Shown in pieces: positions 53,013-61,917 of a stretch of DNA of 64,000 bases (the stretch's first letter is position 1; each line of letters starts with the position of its first letter). The notes beneath the pieces were generated by a model that saw only the letters and a list, made by a program, of their open reading frames with translations, was not told the DNA's origin and ran no database searches. The position numbers and the translations under genes are program-made. Source of the stretch: Pseudomonadota bacterium (GTDB lineage: Bacteria; Pseudomonadota; Gammaproteobacteria; Xanthomonadales; Rhodanobacteraceae). The stretch is from NCBI GenBank assembly GCA_023388255.1, contig JAEWGO010000012.1, positions 124,001 through 188,000 on the forward strand. Reading direction: 5' to 3'.

Positions 53013-53321
53013 CAGCATGTCGAGAAAGTGCTTTCCTGCACGTGACTCGCCGCATCCTGCGGCTTGCCCCTCGGCCCAGCTTCGCTGTTCGCGTGCGCTC
53101 CTGCGCACGCAGTCTCAACCCAGCGCATCCGGCGCATGTATTGTGTCTCGCGACCTTCCATCTGGTGCCGGCGGCGAGCGTGGACATCGGGCGTGTCCTT
53201 TGTCGCATTCGGCGTGCAGGGCGGCGTCGCGCAGCCACACTTGGCATGGCGATTCGTCGCCGTGCGCGAGCGCGTATCCTCGACGCTTTGCCATTCTCGA
53301 AAGAGCCTGGGAGCCGATGCG
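53013..53321. other. Intergenic region, nothing recognised
   Basis: About 309 bases between the NADH dehydrogenase and the small GNAT gene. No repeat or gene with protein-like composition was found. Confidence 0.5.
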
Positions 53322-53603
53322 ATGACGACGAAGGTGGTGCGCAACGATGCGGGCAGCCGTTTCGAGGCGACGGTCGATGGCGAGCTGTGCATGCTCGCCT
53401 ACCGTCTGCAAGGCGGCGTGCTCGCGATCGATCACGTGATCGTGCCCGCTGTGGTCGGTGGCCGCGGCATTGCTGCTGACCTGACGCGGACCGCGCTGGA
53501 TGCGGCGCGCGCGAACGGTTGGCGCGTCGTGCCGAACTGCAGTTATGCAGCGGCGTGGATCCAGCGTCATCCGGAGTATCAGGACCTGCTCAGTCCCGTG
53601 TAG
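53322..53603 (+). CDS. Small GNAT-like (YjdJ/NAT_SF) N-acetyltransferase
   Basis: 93 residues. Reads FEATVDGELCMLAYRLQGGV, DHVIVPAVVGGRGIAADLTR, ANGWRVVPNCSYAAAWIQRH, the compact one-domain GNAT (GCN5-related N-acetyl-transferase, YjdJ) pattern, with RGIA in the acetyl-CoA loop. Its 3' end overlaps the convergent kinase gene end by 14 bases. Confidence 0.88.
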   Translation: MTTKVVRNDAGSRFEATVDGELCMLAYRLQGGVLAIDHVIVPAVVGGRGIAADLTRTALDAARANGWRVVPNCSYAAAWIQRHPEYQDLLSPV

Positions 53604-56382
53604 CGACTTCCGCGAGCAGCAGGCGCTGGGCGATTTCCGCGTGGCGGCGGCGCGTCTCGGAACCCTCGACGAATCGCTCTGGCAGCAACGGACCGATACG
53701 TTGATGCAGGACGCGCGATTCGTCGATGCGGCCAAGTTGGGCCAGTACGTCGGCCAGCAGCAGTTCGGCATCGATCGTCGCATTCGCATTCACGCCTGCT
53801 CCCTTGGAGAGGATGCCGGCGGCGCGGCGCAATTCCGCTTCCGCTTCCTTCAGGCGATGCTGATCGCGCAGGATCAGGCCGCGCGTGCGCGCGACGCTCC
53901 CCTGGCGTGGATGGTCGGCCGGATACAGCGTGGCGAACAGCGCGGATGATTCGTCGGCGCGGCGCAAGGCATCGTCGTAGCGGCCGCTGCGGCGCATCCA
54001 TTCGGCGAGGTGGTTCAGGCGGCGGCCGCGTTCGACATTGAGGTTGAGCGAATCCGCATTGCCTTCGATCGGCGGTTCCAGCCAGCGGCGCGCATCGTCA
54101 AGGCGGCCGTTCAACATCAGGCTTCGGCCGAGGTTCTGGCGATAGGTCGGCAGGTGCGGATCGTCGGTACCGGTGGCAGATTGCCGTTCGGCGTTCTGCA
54201 GCACTTCGTTGAACATCGCCAGCGCCGTTTCATTGTCGCCCGCTTGTTCGAGCAGGCTGGCGAGGTTGTTGAGTCCGATCGAATACGAGGGCGTGCGCTC
54301 CTGATGCGTGGCGCGCATCAGGTTGGCGTTCTCCTGCAGCAGCGCGGTCGCCTCGACGATGCGGCCCTGCAACTGGATCGCCTGCGCGAGATTGTTGCGT
54401 ACCGTGATCGCCCACGCGCTGGCGGGGTCGAGCGTGCGCAGGCGTACTTCCAGCATGCGCCGCAGCAGGCGTTCGCCATCGGCGAAGCGGCCCTGTTGCT
54501 CGTAGACTTCGGTGAGGAAGCCGGTGGCCGCGAGTACTTCGGTGGAATCCTCGGGCTTGAGCTTGCGCATCAGCTCGACGCTGCGCAGCGCATGCGTTTC
54601 GGCGTCGTCGAGTTGCCCGGCGCGCATCTCGGCTTCGGCAAGCCCGTACAGGCATTGCGCGTGGATCACGCTGTCCGCGCCATCGGATTGCAGCGCGTAG
54701 TCGATCGCCTGGCGCAGGCTTCCGATGCCGGCTTTCGCGTCGCCATTGCGCGCCTGCGCAAGTCCCAGCGTCGAGAGCAATTCGGCGGCGAGGTGGCGAT
54801 CCTCCGGGCGAACCGTGCCGATCGCGGCACGGGCGTCGCGGAGCACGGCTTCGGCATCGGCCGGCCGTTCCGCAAGATTCAGTGCATAGCCCTGATCAGC
54901 GAGGAAGGCCGCGCGGCGTTGCGGCGTGCCGGATACCTGCTCGATCGCGGCGGCCGCGCCGAAGCTCTCCGCGGCCGAGTCGGGCAAGCCGAGTTCCGAG
55001 TAGATCTTGCCGAGCGCGGCGAGCAGCCGCGCGCGTTGGTGTGGCGCTTGCGCGAGGCGCGTGTCGATCTCGCGCCGACCGCGGTCGACCAGGTCGCGCG
55101 GCGCGATCGGCTTCGTGCCGGCCTCGTCGGGCGAGGCGGAATGGAACAACGAAACGAGGTAGTCCACCACGCTTTCGGCGGTCGCGGACTGCTGCCGCGC
55201 GAGCGTCTCGGCCTGCAACGCTCGATCGCGTTCGTTGGCGAGCCGCCACGTGAACAGCAGCGCCATAACAATGGCGGCCGCCGCGAACGCACTGGCGACG
55301 CGGTAGCGGCCGACGAACTTGAGCATCCGATAGTGCAGGCGATCCGGTGCGGCCTGCACCGGGCGCCCACGCAAATGACGTTGCAGATCGTCGGCCAATG
55401 CGGCCGCCGATACGTAGCGGCGTTCGGGCTCGGCATGTGTCGCCTTGGCGACGATCAGGTCGAGGTCGCTGCCAATGCGCCGCCTCGTCGTGCCCGTGGT
55501 GGCAGCGCGACTTGGTGGCGGCACGTGGCCGCTTCCGTCGTGCGCGGGCGTGCTGTCGCACAGCACCTCGTACAGCAGCAGGCCGAGTCCGTATACGTCG
55601 GTCGCGGTGCTGACGGCCTTGCCATTGCGTTGTTCGGGACTCGCGTAGGCCGGTGTGAACCACGGCAGGCCGGTTTGCAGGGCCGCGCCGCTGGTGTCGC
55701 CGAGCAGCTTGGCGATGCCGAAATCGAGCAGCACCGGTTCGCCGTCGTCGCGCACGAGCACGTTCGCGGGTTTGAGATCGCGGTGGATCACCAGGCGCTG
55801 GTGCGCATACTGCACCGCACCGCAAACCTTCTGGATCAGTCGCAGGCGTTCGCCGAGCGGCAGGTTGCGCGTGCGGCAGAATTCGTTGAGAGGCTGGCCG
55901 TCGACGTATTCCATGACGAGATACGGCTGGCCATCCGTCGTGCTGCCGCCATCGAGCAGGCGTGCGATGTGCGGGTGCGAAAGGTCGGCGAGGATCTGCC
56001 GTTCGCGGCGCATGCGTTCGGTCGCATCGCGTGTCGGAATGCCGCGCAGCAGTTTGATCGCGACGCGCTGGTCGAAACTCTGGTCGACGCGTTCGGCGAG
56101 GAATACGGTACCCATGCCGCCGCTGCCGATTTCCTCGATCAGGCGATACGGGCCGAGCCGTTGGTCGGTCGGTTGCGTGGCGGTGATGCGCGAAGCGGCT
56201 TCTCGCAGGTGGCCGGTCATGCCGTCGTCGTCGCGGCGGTCGGCTTCGGCCAGTGCGAGCGCTTCGCGCTTGAGCTCGTCGTCGGCATCGACCCCGGCAA
56301 GCCACGCCGCACGCTCGGCCGGCGGCGTCGCGACGAGCGCGTCGAACAATTCCTGCAGGCGTTGCCAGCGCGTCTCGCTCAT
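53590..56382 (-). CDS. Ser/Thr protein kinase with membrane helix and TPR-rich tail
   Basis: 930 residues. The kinase domain (~79-340) is complete: G-loop GSGGMG (87-92), K110 in VAIKLL, HRD at 200-202, DFG at 220-222, and the SPEQ segment at 248-251. A membrane helix runs at ~361-379 (RVASAFAAAAIVMALLFTW). The C-terminal 550 residues are helical tetratricopeptide-like repeats facing the periplasm. The start overlaps the stop of the sigma-factor gene (ATGA), so kinase and sigma are co-translated. Phosphorylation of the sigma factor is a likely role. Confidence 0.92.
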   Translation of the reverse strand: MSETRWQRLQELFDALVATPPAERAAWLAGVDADDELKREALALAEADRRDDDGMTGHLREAASRITATQPTDQRLGPYRLIEEIGSGGMGTVFLAERVDQSFDQRVAIKLLRGIPTRDATERMRRERQILADLSHPHIARLLDGGSTTDGQPYLVMEYVDGQPLNEFCRTRNLPLGERLRLIQKVCGAVQYAHQRLVIHRDLKPANVLVRDDGEPVLLDFGIAKLLGDTSGAALQTGLPWFTPAYASPEQRNGKAVSTATDVYGLGLLLYEVLCDSTPAHDGSGHVPPPSRAATTGTTRRRIGSDLDLIVAKATHAEPERRYVSAAALADDLQRHLRGRPVQAAPDRLHYRMLKFVGRYRVASAFAAAAIVMALLFTWRLANERDRALQAETLARQQSATAESVVDYLVSLFHSASPDEAGTKPIAPRDLVDRGRREIDTRLAQAPHQRARLLAALGKIYSELGLPDSAAESFGAAAAIEQVSGTPQRRAAFLADQGYALNLAERPADAEAVLRDARAAIGTVRPEDRHLAAELLSTLGLAQARNGDAKAGIGSLRQAIDYALQSDGADSVIHAQCLYGLAEAEMRAGQLDDAETHALRSVELMRKLKPEDSTEVLAATGFLTEVYEQQGRFADGERLLRRMLEVRLRTLDPASAWAITVRNNLAQAIQLQGRIVEATALLQENANLMRATHQERTPSYSIGLNNLASLLEQAGDNETALAMFNEVLQNAERQSATGTDDPHLPTYRQNLGRSLMLNGRLDDARRWLEPPIEGNADSLNLNVERGRRLNHLAEWMRRSGRYDDALRRADESSALFATLYPADHPRQGSVARTRGLILRDQHRLKEAEAELRRAAGILSKGAGVNANATIDAELLLADVLAQLGRIDESRVLHQRIGPLLPERFVEGSETRRRHAEIAQRLLLAEVATRD

Positions 56383-56963
56383 GCAGCCAGTTTCTGTTTC
56401 AGCCAGGCGCGGGCGAAGCGGAGTTCGCGGTCCACGGTCGGCACCGAAACGCCGATGACATCGGCAATTTCCTCGCGCTTCAGGCCGAGCAGGTAGTTGA
56501 GCTCGACGACTTCGCACTTGCGCGCATCGAGCGTGCGCAACGCTTCCAGCGCTTCGTCGAGTGCGAATGCCTCGCTGTCGTCGAACGCGGCGTTTTCGGC
56601 GGCCGAGAGCGTGACATGCACTGCGCCGCCGCCGCGCTTGTCGCTGCCGCGCGCACGCGCGGTGTCGACGAGTATGCGGCGCATCGCGACGCTGGCCACG
56701 GCATAGAAATGGCGCCGGTCCTGCCAGGCGACGTCGCTGCCGATCAGGCGCAGGAACAGCTCGTGGGCGAGTTCGGTCGGCTGCAGGGTGAGGCGGTTGC
56801 CAAAGCTGCGCAGGTGCTTGCCGGCAATCGCGCAGACCTGCGCATAGACGAGTTCGGTCAGCCGTTCGGCCGCCGCGCCGTCGCCGTCGCTCCATGCATG
56901 CAGCAGTCGCGTGACGACCGCGGGATCGTGCGGGTCAGCGGGCCGATCGGGTGGAATGTCCAT
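56379..56963 (-). CDS. ECF-type sigma factor, kinase-linked group
   Basis: 194 residues. Region 2 (LTELVYAQVCAIAGKHLRSF, LTLQPTELAHELFLRLIG, DVAWQDRRHFYAVASVAMRR) and region 4 (LEALRTLDARKCEVVELNYL, LGLKREEIADVIGVSVPTVD) are clear; the pattern resembles the TIGR02999-type ECF family that is associated with Ser/Thr kinases rather than with anti-sigma factors. It has no visible anti-sigma gene. It starts a two-gene operon with the kinase. The divergent CsgG-like gene is a possible target. Confidence 0.9.
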   Translation of the reverse strand: MDIPPDRPADPHDPAVVTRLLHAWSDGDGAAAERLTELVYAQVCAIAGKHLRSFGNRLTLQPTELAHELFLRLIGSDVAWQDRRHFYAVASVAMRRILVDTARARGSDKRGGGAVHVTLSAAENAAFDDSEAFALDEALEALRTLDARKCEVVELNYLLGLKREEIADVIGVSVPTVDRELRFARAWLKQKLAA

Positions 56964-57451
56964 AGGTCACGTCGCATGCTGTTTGCGGCATCGTTGACAG
57001 GATTTCCCCCGGACCCGCGTATTGGAGGAGCAGGCCCGGGGAAGGTCCACGCCTTGCGCCGTGGTGGCCGCCGGAACCCGCGCCGCCATGGCATGCATGG
57101 CGGGCGGCGAAGTATACGAATCCGTCGATCGTGCCGCACCGGTCGATTGTCATGGACGCACTCGGGCTTGGTTTGGTTGCGGCGAATCCTCGCCGATCTG
57201 CATTTCTTCCGGGGAAGCATGCGCCGGCACGCTCTTTTGCGCGCGCTAGCGTGTCGCGTATCGTGTGTGACGCAGGTCCGCCCCGACCCGTCGACCGGGT
57301 CCGCGGCGGCGGGAACACGGGCTGCTAGAATGCCGGCAATCGTTACGGCAGCGCGGACGGAATCGAAACCGTCGCGTTCGCGTGGGGCGACGCCGGCGGG
57401 TTGCCTTGCCGGGCAGGGGCGGTCGAGGTTGAAACCAACAGGAGTTTCGAA
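56964..57451. other. Divergent intergenic region between sigma factor and CsgG-like gene
   Basis: 488 bases. No gene seen. It should hold promoters for the sigma-kinase operon and for the CsgG-like gene. A TAGAAT at 57326-57331 could be a -10 element, but no well-spaced -35 was found. A GC-rich dyad, GCCGCCATGGCATGCATGGC, lies around 57081-57107. Confidence 0.5.
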
Positions 57452-58165
57452 ATGAACAAGACGATCTTTGCTGCAGTGCTGGCGCTGGCCGGCCTGGTCG
57501 GTGCAGGCAGTGCGTTCGCCGCCGGGAAGCCATCGGTGGGCGTCGCCGAATTCAAGAACGAATCGGGTGCGGGCTGGTGGCGCGGCGGCGTGGGTTGGGA
57601 GCTGTCGGGCATGCTGTCGAACGAACTGTCGAGCACCGGCAATTTCCGCGTGGTCGAGCGTGCCAAGCTCGACAAGGTATTGGAAGAGCAGAACCTGGCC
57701 GCATCCGGCCGCGTTCGTTCGGGTACCGGCGCCAAGATGGGGCAGGTGACCGGCGCGGACTACCTCGTGTTCGGTACGGTGACCTCGTATGAGGAGAACA
57801 CTTCCAATACCGGCGGCGGCCTCAGCTTTCGTGGCATCTCGCTTGGCGGCAAGAAGTCCGAGGCATACATCGCGGTCGATGTGCGCGTGGTCAACTCATC
57901 GACCGGCGAAGTGGATTATTCACGCACGATCGAAGGCCGCAGCTCCGGCGGCGGCGTTTCCGTCGGCGTGTTCCGCGGCGGTTTCGGCGGCAGCCTCGCG
58001 CACGAGGAAAACACGCCGGCCGGCAAGGCGATCCGCGCCGCGCTGGTCGAAATCACCGACTATCTCGATTGCGTGATGGTCACGCGCGGCAGCTGCGAGG
58101 CCGAGTTCGGCGCCAAGGAAAGAAAGCGTCGCGACGGCGATCGCAAGGCGATCAAGCTCGACTGA
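57452..58165 (+). CDS. CsgG/HfaB-like secreted protein
   Basis: 237 residues, with signal peptide MNKTIFAAVLALAGLVGAGSAFA. The core motifs VGVAEFKNESG, LSNELSSTGNFRVVERAKLD, KVLEEQNLAASG, ADYLVFGTVTSYEEN and YIAVDVRVVNSSTGEVDYSR are those of the CsgG family (curli/holdfast assembly relatives). CsgG itself is a lipoprotein pore; here no lipobox Cys follows the signal peptide, so the role may differ. AGGAG precedes the ATG by 7 bases. A clear terminator follows. Confidence 0.87.
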   Translation: MNKTIFAAVLALAGLVGAGSAFAAGKPSVGVAEFKNESGAGWWRGGVGWELSGMLSNELSSTGNFRVVERAKLDKVLEEQNLAASGRVRSGTGAKMGQVTGADYLVFGTVTSYEENTSNTGGGLSFRGISLGGKKSEAYIAVDVRVVNSSTGEVDYSRTIEGRSSGGGVSVGVFRGGFGGSLAHEENTPAGKAIRAALVEITDYLDCVMVTRGSCEAEFGAKERKRRDGDRKAIKLD

Positions 58166-58190
58166 TCGCGGTCCTAGCAGCACAGATACA

Positions 58191-58220
58191 AAAACGGCGG
58201 GTTTCCCCGCCGTTTTTTTT
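58191..58220. terminator. Intrinsic terminator after the CsgG-like gene
   Basis: AAAACGGCGGG, a short TTT loop, then CCCGCCG followed by eight T residues (58213-58220) form a strong GC stem with a T-run on the plus strand. It ends the CsgG-like transcript. The A-run on its left also makes it a candidate terminator for the minus-strand rluB transcript arriving from the other side. Confidence 0.92.
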
Positions 58221-58304
58221 ACTTTCTGGAAACAGCTATCGCGAAAGCGGCTTCAGCTGCCATGTTCTTGCGGCATCGGTGCGTCTCCCTCGATCCGACT
58301 CTTT

Positions 58305-59960
58305 TCAGCGCGGGGGGCGTGGTCCGCGGCGACGATTGTTGTTCGGGCCGCTTGGGCCGCCGGGACGCCGATTGCCGTCTTGTGTCGAGTTGCCCTGTGG
58401 GCCGCCTTGGCGCTGTGGTCTTTGCGGTCGGTTTTGGTACGGGCTCGGCGCATGCGTGTTGCCGTCATGTACGGAGTTGCCGTAAGTGCCGCCGCCGCGG
58501 TGCGGCCTGCCCGGGCCATTGCCGCGTGGCGCTTCGTGTGCAGGGGCTCGATTGCCATGCGGGGCGTTGTGTGACGGCGCGCGATTGCCATGTGGAGCGT
58601 TCGGATTTCGCGTCGGCGCGCGATTGCCACGCGGTCCGGTCGGCGCCTGGAACTGGCCGGCCTGGAACGAAACCTCGGCACCCGGGCGCGCGCCGCGACG
58701 CTTGTTGCCGGCGCCGGCGCCGGCGCTGTCGGGGAACCAGCTGCGCAGCACCGCCGGACTCAGGCCCGGTTCCGCATAGACCGATCGCTGCGACTGATCT
58801 TGTCCTTGTCTTTGTCCCTGTCCCTGTCCACGACCTTGACCTGGCCCACGTCCCTGGCCTGGCCCACGACCCTGCGCGGGTCCGCGACCTTGTCCCTGAC
58901 CCGGGCCGCGAACTTGCGGCCCGCCAGCACCACGTCCCTGACGCTGCGGTTTGCCGGCGCCTGCGCGTGGCTTGCGCGGCGATTTGGTTGCGCCGCGCCA
59001 ACCGTCGTCACGCATGCGGTCGAACGCGGCGAACTCGCGCGCTTCCTCGTTGTGCGCACCGGTCCAGGCCTGTTGCCCCTTCGGGCCCGGGCGGAATTCG
59101 CTCGGTGCGGCACGGCGTTGGCCGATCACCGGCGCGAGTGTCAGACGCGGCTCGATCTGTTGCACGCCGGCGCGATTGCGCAGGTTTGCGACCTGGCCGG
59201 CATCGAGCTCGGTCGTGCGGCCGCGCAACAGGCCGCGTGGCAATTCGATGATGCCGTAACGGATGCGTTTGAGGCGACTGACCATCAAACCCTGCGATTC
59301 CCACATGCGGCGCACCTCTCGGTTGCGACCTTCGCGCAGGGTCACGCGGAACCATGAATGGCTGGCGCCGCGACTGACCACCGCGATCTCGTCGAAATGC
59401 GCGGGACCGTCTTCGAGATCGATGCCGTTGCGCAAGCGTTCGATCACCTCATCCGGCACTTCGCCATGCACGCGGCAGATGTATTCACGTTCGATCTCCG
59501 AGCGCGGGTGCATCAGCGCGTTGGCGAGGTCGCCGTCGGTGGTCAGCAGCAGCAGGCCGGTGGTGTTGATGTCGAGGCGGCCGACCGCGATCCAGCGCGC
59601 GCCCTTGATCTGCGGCAACTGCTCGAACACGGTCGGGCGCCCTTCCGGATCTTCGCGCGTGGCGACGACGCCGTCGGGCTTGTTGTAGAGCAAGACCTGC
59701 GCGTGCTCGGCATTGTCGGCGACGACGACGAAGCGCTTGCCATCGAGTTCGACGCGATCGCCACTGCGGGCGCTCTGGCCAAGCGTTGCAACGGCGCCGT
59801 TGAGCTGCACCTCGCCGGCTTCGATGCGCTGTTCGAGCATGCGGCGCGATCCGAGGCCAGCGTTCGCGAGCACTTTGTGCAGGCGTTCCTCTACGACAGG
59901 TGCGTCGGCTGCTTCAGCGTTGCGCTTGAGTTTCAGGATGGAACGGGAGGGTGTGGTCAT
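58305..59960 (-). CDS. rluB: 23S rRNA pseudouridine synthase RluB with long disordered tail
   Basis: 551 residues. S4-like domain (ERLHKVLANAGLGSRRMLEQ) followed by the RluB/E/F catalytic domain; D130 in GRLDINTTGLLLLTTDGDLA is the active-site Asp. It makes pseudouridine 2605 of 23S rRNA. After residue ~290 a long low-complexity Gly/Gln/Arg/Pro tail (GQGRGPAQGRGPGQGRGPGQ and APHGNRAPSHN repeats) extends the protein, as seen in xanthomonad RluB. The start overlaps the scpB stop (ATGA). Confidence 0.93.
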   Translation of the reverse strand: MTTPSRSILKLKRNAEAADAPVVEERLHKVLANAGLGSRRMLEQRIEAGEVQLNGAVATLGQSARSGDRVELDGKRFVVVADNAEHAQVLLYNKPDGVVATREDPEGRPTVFEQLPQIKGARWIAVGRLDINTTGLLLLTTDGDLANALMHPRSEIEREYICRVHGEVPDEVIERLRNGIDLEDGPAHFDEIAVVSRGASHSWFRVTLREGRNREVRRMWESQGLMVSRLKRIRYGIIELPRGLLRGRTTELDAGQVANLRNRAGVQQIEPRLTLAPVIGQRRAAPSEFRPGPKGQQAWTGAHNEEAREFAAFDRMRDDGWRGATKSPRKPRAGAGKPQRQGRGAGGPQVRGPGQGQGRGPAQGRGPGQGRGPGQGRGQGQGQRQGQDQSQRSVYAEPGLSPAVLRSWFPDSAGAGAGNKRRGARPGAEVSFQAGQFQAPTGPRGNRAPTRNPNAPHGNRAPSHNAPHGNRAPAHEAPRGNGPGRPHRGGGTYGNSVHDGNTHAPSPYQNRPQRPQRQGGPQGNSTQDGNRRPGGPSGPNNNRRRGPRPPR

Positions 59961-60781
59961 GCGGCGGATTCCGGGGTGTCTTCGTGCGGGGCGTCGATGG
60001 ACGCGTCGTCGCTGGGGGCGATGGAGGGGCGCGCTTCGCCGGGAACGTCGGCGGCGGCGATGTCTTCGGTGTATGTGTCGATGGGAGTGTGCGCGGACTG
60101 GCTGGCAGCGTTCGCTGATTCGATGCCGGCGGATTCCTCGTCGGTGGGTTCGACTTCGGATGCGGTGTCAGCGTTCTCGGTCTCCATTCCCTCGGCGATC
60201 GAGACCGGAATCGTATCGTTGGCTGCGTCGAAGGCGAGTTGCGGATCGAGTTCTTCGATGTCGCGGATCTCGCTGAGCGGTGGCAGCTCGTCCAATGACT
60301 TCAGATTGAAATAGTCGAGGAATTGACGCGTCGTGCCGAACAGAGCCGGCTTGCCGGGCAGGTCGCGATAGCCGACGACGCGGACCCACTCGCGTTCTTC
60401 CAGGGTGCGCACGATGTTCGTCGACACCGCGACACCGCGGATCTGCTCGATCTCGGCACGCGTGATCGGCTGGCGGTAGGCAATCAGCGACAGTGTTTCG
60501 AGCAGCGCGCGCGAGTAGCGGCTCTGGCGTTCGCTCCACAGACGCGAGACGAACGGATGCACGTCCTGGCGCACTTGGTAGCGGAAGCCGGAAGCGACCT
60601 CGACCAGTTCGATGCCGCGATCGGCGCAGGCTTCGCCCAGTTCCTCCAAAGCGCGCGCCAAAAGATCGTGCGGCGGCATGTCGAATTCGTCGAACAGGCC
60701 GGAGAGCTGTGGCAGGCTCAACGGCTGCGCGGAGGCGAGCAGTGCGGCTTCAATGATGCGTTTGAGTTGCGGCAGTTCCAT
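59957..60781 (-). CDS. scpB: Segregation and condensation protein ScpB
   Basis: 274 residues. Two winged-helix domains: LPQLKRIIEAALLASAQPLS, SFGMPP-like DEFDMPPHDLLARALEELGE, and YSRALLETLSLIAYRQPITR, EIEQIRGVAVSTNIVRTLEE, with LPGKPALFGTTRQFLDYF. The C-terminal ~90 residues are acidic and disordered. ScpB dimer bridges ScpA and Smc in the condensin. Start at 60781 because the family begins MELPQLKRIIE. Shares the transcript with rluB. Confidence 0.93.
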   Translation of the reverse strand: MELPQLKRIIEAALLASAQPLSLPQLSGLFDEFDMPPHDLLARALEELGEACADRGIELVEVASGFRYQVRQDVHPFVSRLWSERQSRYSRALLETLSLIAYRQPITRAEIEQIRGVAVSTNIVRTLEEREWVRVVGYRDLPGKPALFGTTRQFLDYFNLKSLDELPPLSEIRDIEELDPQLAFDAANDTIPVSIAEGMETENADTASEVEPTDEESAGIESANAASQSAHTPIDTYTEDIAAADVPGEARPSIAPSDDASIDAPHEDTPESAA

Positions 60782-60884
60782 CGGATCCTGGTTCTTTGAA
60801 AGACGTGGCCGTGCGGGCCACATTTCGATGATTCATCTCGTAGTCGTTGTCGCGGCAGCGTTCGACGGCCCAAGCGCCTGCTTT

Positions 60885-60920
60885 CCTTCCCCCGCTGGCG
60901 GGCCTTCCCCCGCTGGCGGG
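60885..60920. repeat. Perfect 18-bp tandem duplication
   Basis: CCTTCCCCCGCTGGCGGG occurs at 60885-60902 and is followed immediately by a second exact copy at 60903-60920. Each copy contains most of the palindrome TTCCCCCGC-GCGGGGAA; with the next bases (GGAAAG) it forms the full stem. Confidence 0.85.
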
Positions 60921-60986
60921 GAAAGTTGCCGCAGGCGGATGGAAGAAGGCGCGGTTGAACTCCGCACTCCGATTTCCTTCGCCCGG

Positions 60987-61010
60987 CCCTTTCCCGCATG
61001 CGGGAAAGGG
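60987..61010. repeat. Perfect 24-bp palindrome
   Basis: CCCTTTCCCGCATGCGGGAAAGGG is its own reverse complement over 24 bases. It is a clean member of a family also seen at 60885 and 13376. It lies between scpA and scpB. Confidence 0.9.
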
Positions 61011-61062
61011 GAGGAACGTGCAGCGTGCATCCGCTTCGCCGACACCGCGTCGCCGACGGCGC

Positions 61063-61917
61063 TCAAGAATCGACCGTCGCCAGTGATTTCACGTAGATCG
61101 GCGCGAGCGCCTCTTCCTGCATGATCTCGATCAGGATTTCCTTGGCCAGTTCCAGCAGTGCCAGAAAGGTCACCACCACACCGCGCCGCCCCTCACTGGC
61201 ATCGAACAGGTTCTCGAATCGGTGGAACCCACCGTCACCGAGCATGCGCAGTACGTCGCTCATGCGGCTGCGCACGTTCAACGCCTCGCGCTGGATAGCG
61301 TGATGGCCGTACAGGTCGGCGCGGTGCATCACGTCCTTCAGCGCCAGCAGCAGTTCGCGCAGCTCGACCGGCGGCGGCAAGCGCACCACGTTGCGATCCT
61401 CGACGGCGATGTGCGCCGGCGCGAAATCGCGTTCCTGGCGCGGCATTGCGTCGATATCCTCGGCCGCCTTCTTGAAGCGTTCGTATTCCTGCAGCCGGCG
61501 CACCAGCTCCGCGCGCGGGTCCAGCTCGATGCCTTCCTCGGCGGGCGGCCGCGGCAACAGCAGGCGCGACTTGATCTCGGCGAGGATCGCGGCCATCACG
61601 AGGTACTCGGCCGCCAACTCCAGCTTCATCTCGTGCATCAGCTCGATGTAGTCGACGTACTGGCGCGTGATTTCGGCGATCGGGATGTCGAGGATGTCGA
61701 GGTTCTGGCGCCGGATCAGGTAGAGCAGCAGGTCAAGCGGTCCCTCGAATGCTTCGAGGATGACCTCGAGCGCATCCGGCGGGATGTACAGGTCCTGCGG
61801 GATTTCGAGCACCGGCTGGCCGCGCACGACCGCCAGCGGGATCTCCTGCTGTTGCGGTACCTGCGGAAAGGCACTGGCCGGCGTTTCTGGGCTTTGCTGT
61901 TCGGCGGTCTGATTCAT
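61063..61917 (-). CDS. scpA: Segregation and condensation protein ScpA
   Basis: 284 residues. Kleisin pattern: ILEAFEGPLDLLLYLIRRQN near residue 55, ITRQYVDYIELMHEMKLELA, AEYLVMAAILAEIKSRLLLP, and the C-terminal EGRRGVVVTFLALLELAKEI winged helix. It bridges Smc heads with ScpB. The start at 61917 (MNQTAEQQ) is chosen over ATG 61929 because no clear ribosome site favours the latter; both are possible. Smc lies 1.1 kb away on the plus strand. Confidence 0.93.
   Translation of the reverse strand: MNQTAEQQSPETPASAFPQVPQQQEIPLAVVRGQPVLEIPQDLYIPPDALEVILEAFEGPLDLLLYLIRRQNLDILDIPIAEITRQYVDYIELMHEMKLELAAEYLVMAAILAEIKSRLLLPRPPAEEGIELDPRAELVRRLQEYERFKKAAEDIDAMPRQERDFAPAHIAVEDRNVVRLPPPVELRELLLALKDVMHRADLYGHHAIQREALNVRSRMSDVLRMLGDGGFHRFENLFDASEGRRGVVVTFLALLELAKEILIEIMQEEALAPIYVKSLATVDS

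Larger units (their letters stand above)
60782..61062. other. Intergenic gap between scpA and scpB, palindromic repeats
   Basis: 281 bases with repeats at 60885-60920 and 60987-61010. No gene. The gap separates two genes that are often adjacent. Confidence 0.7.

Noticed and set aside
54010..56496. 828-residue plus-strand frame opposite the kinase
   Set aside because: The minus-strand kinase has all catalytic motifs; the plus frame is Arg/Gly/Val-rich without domains.
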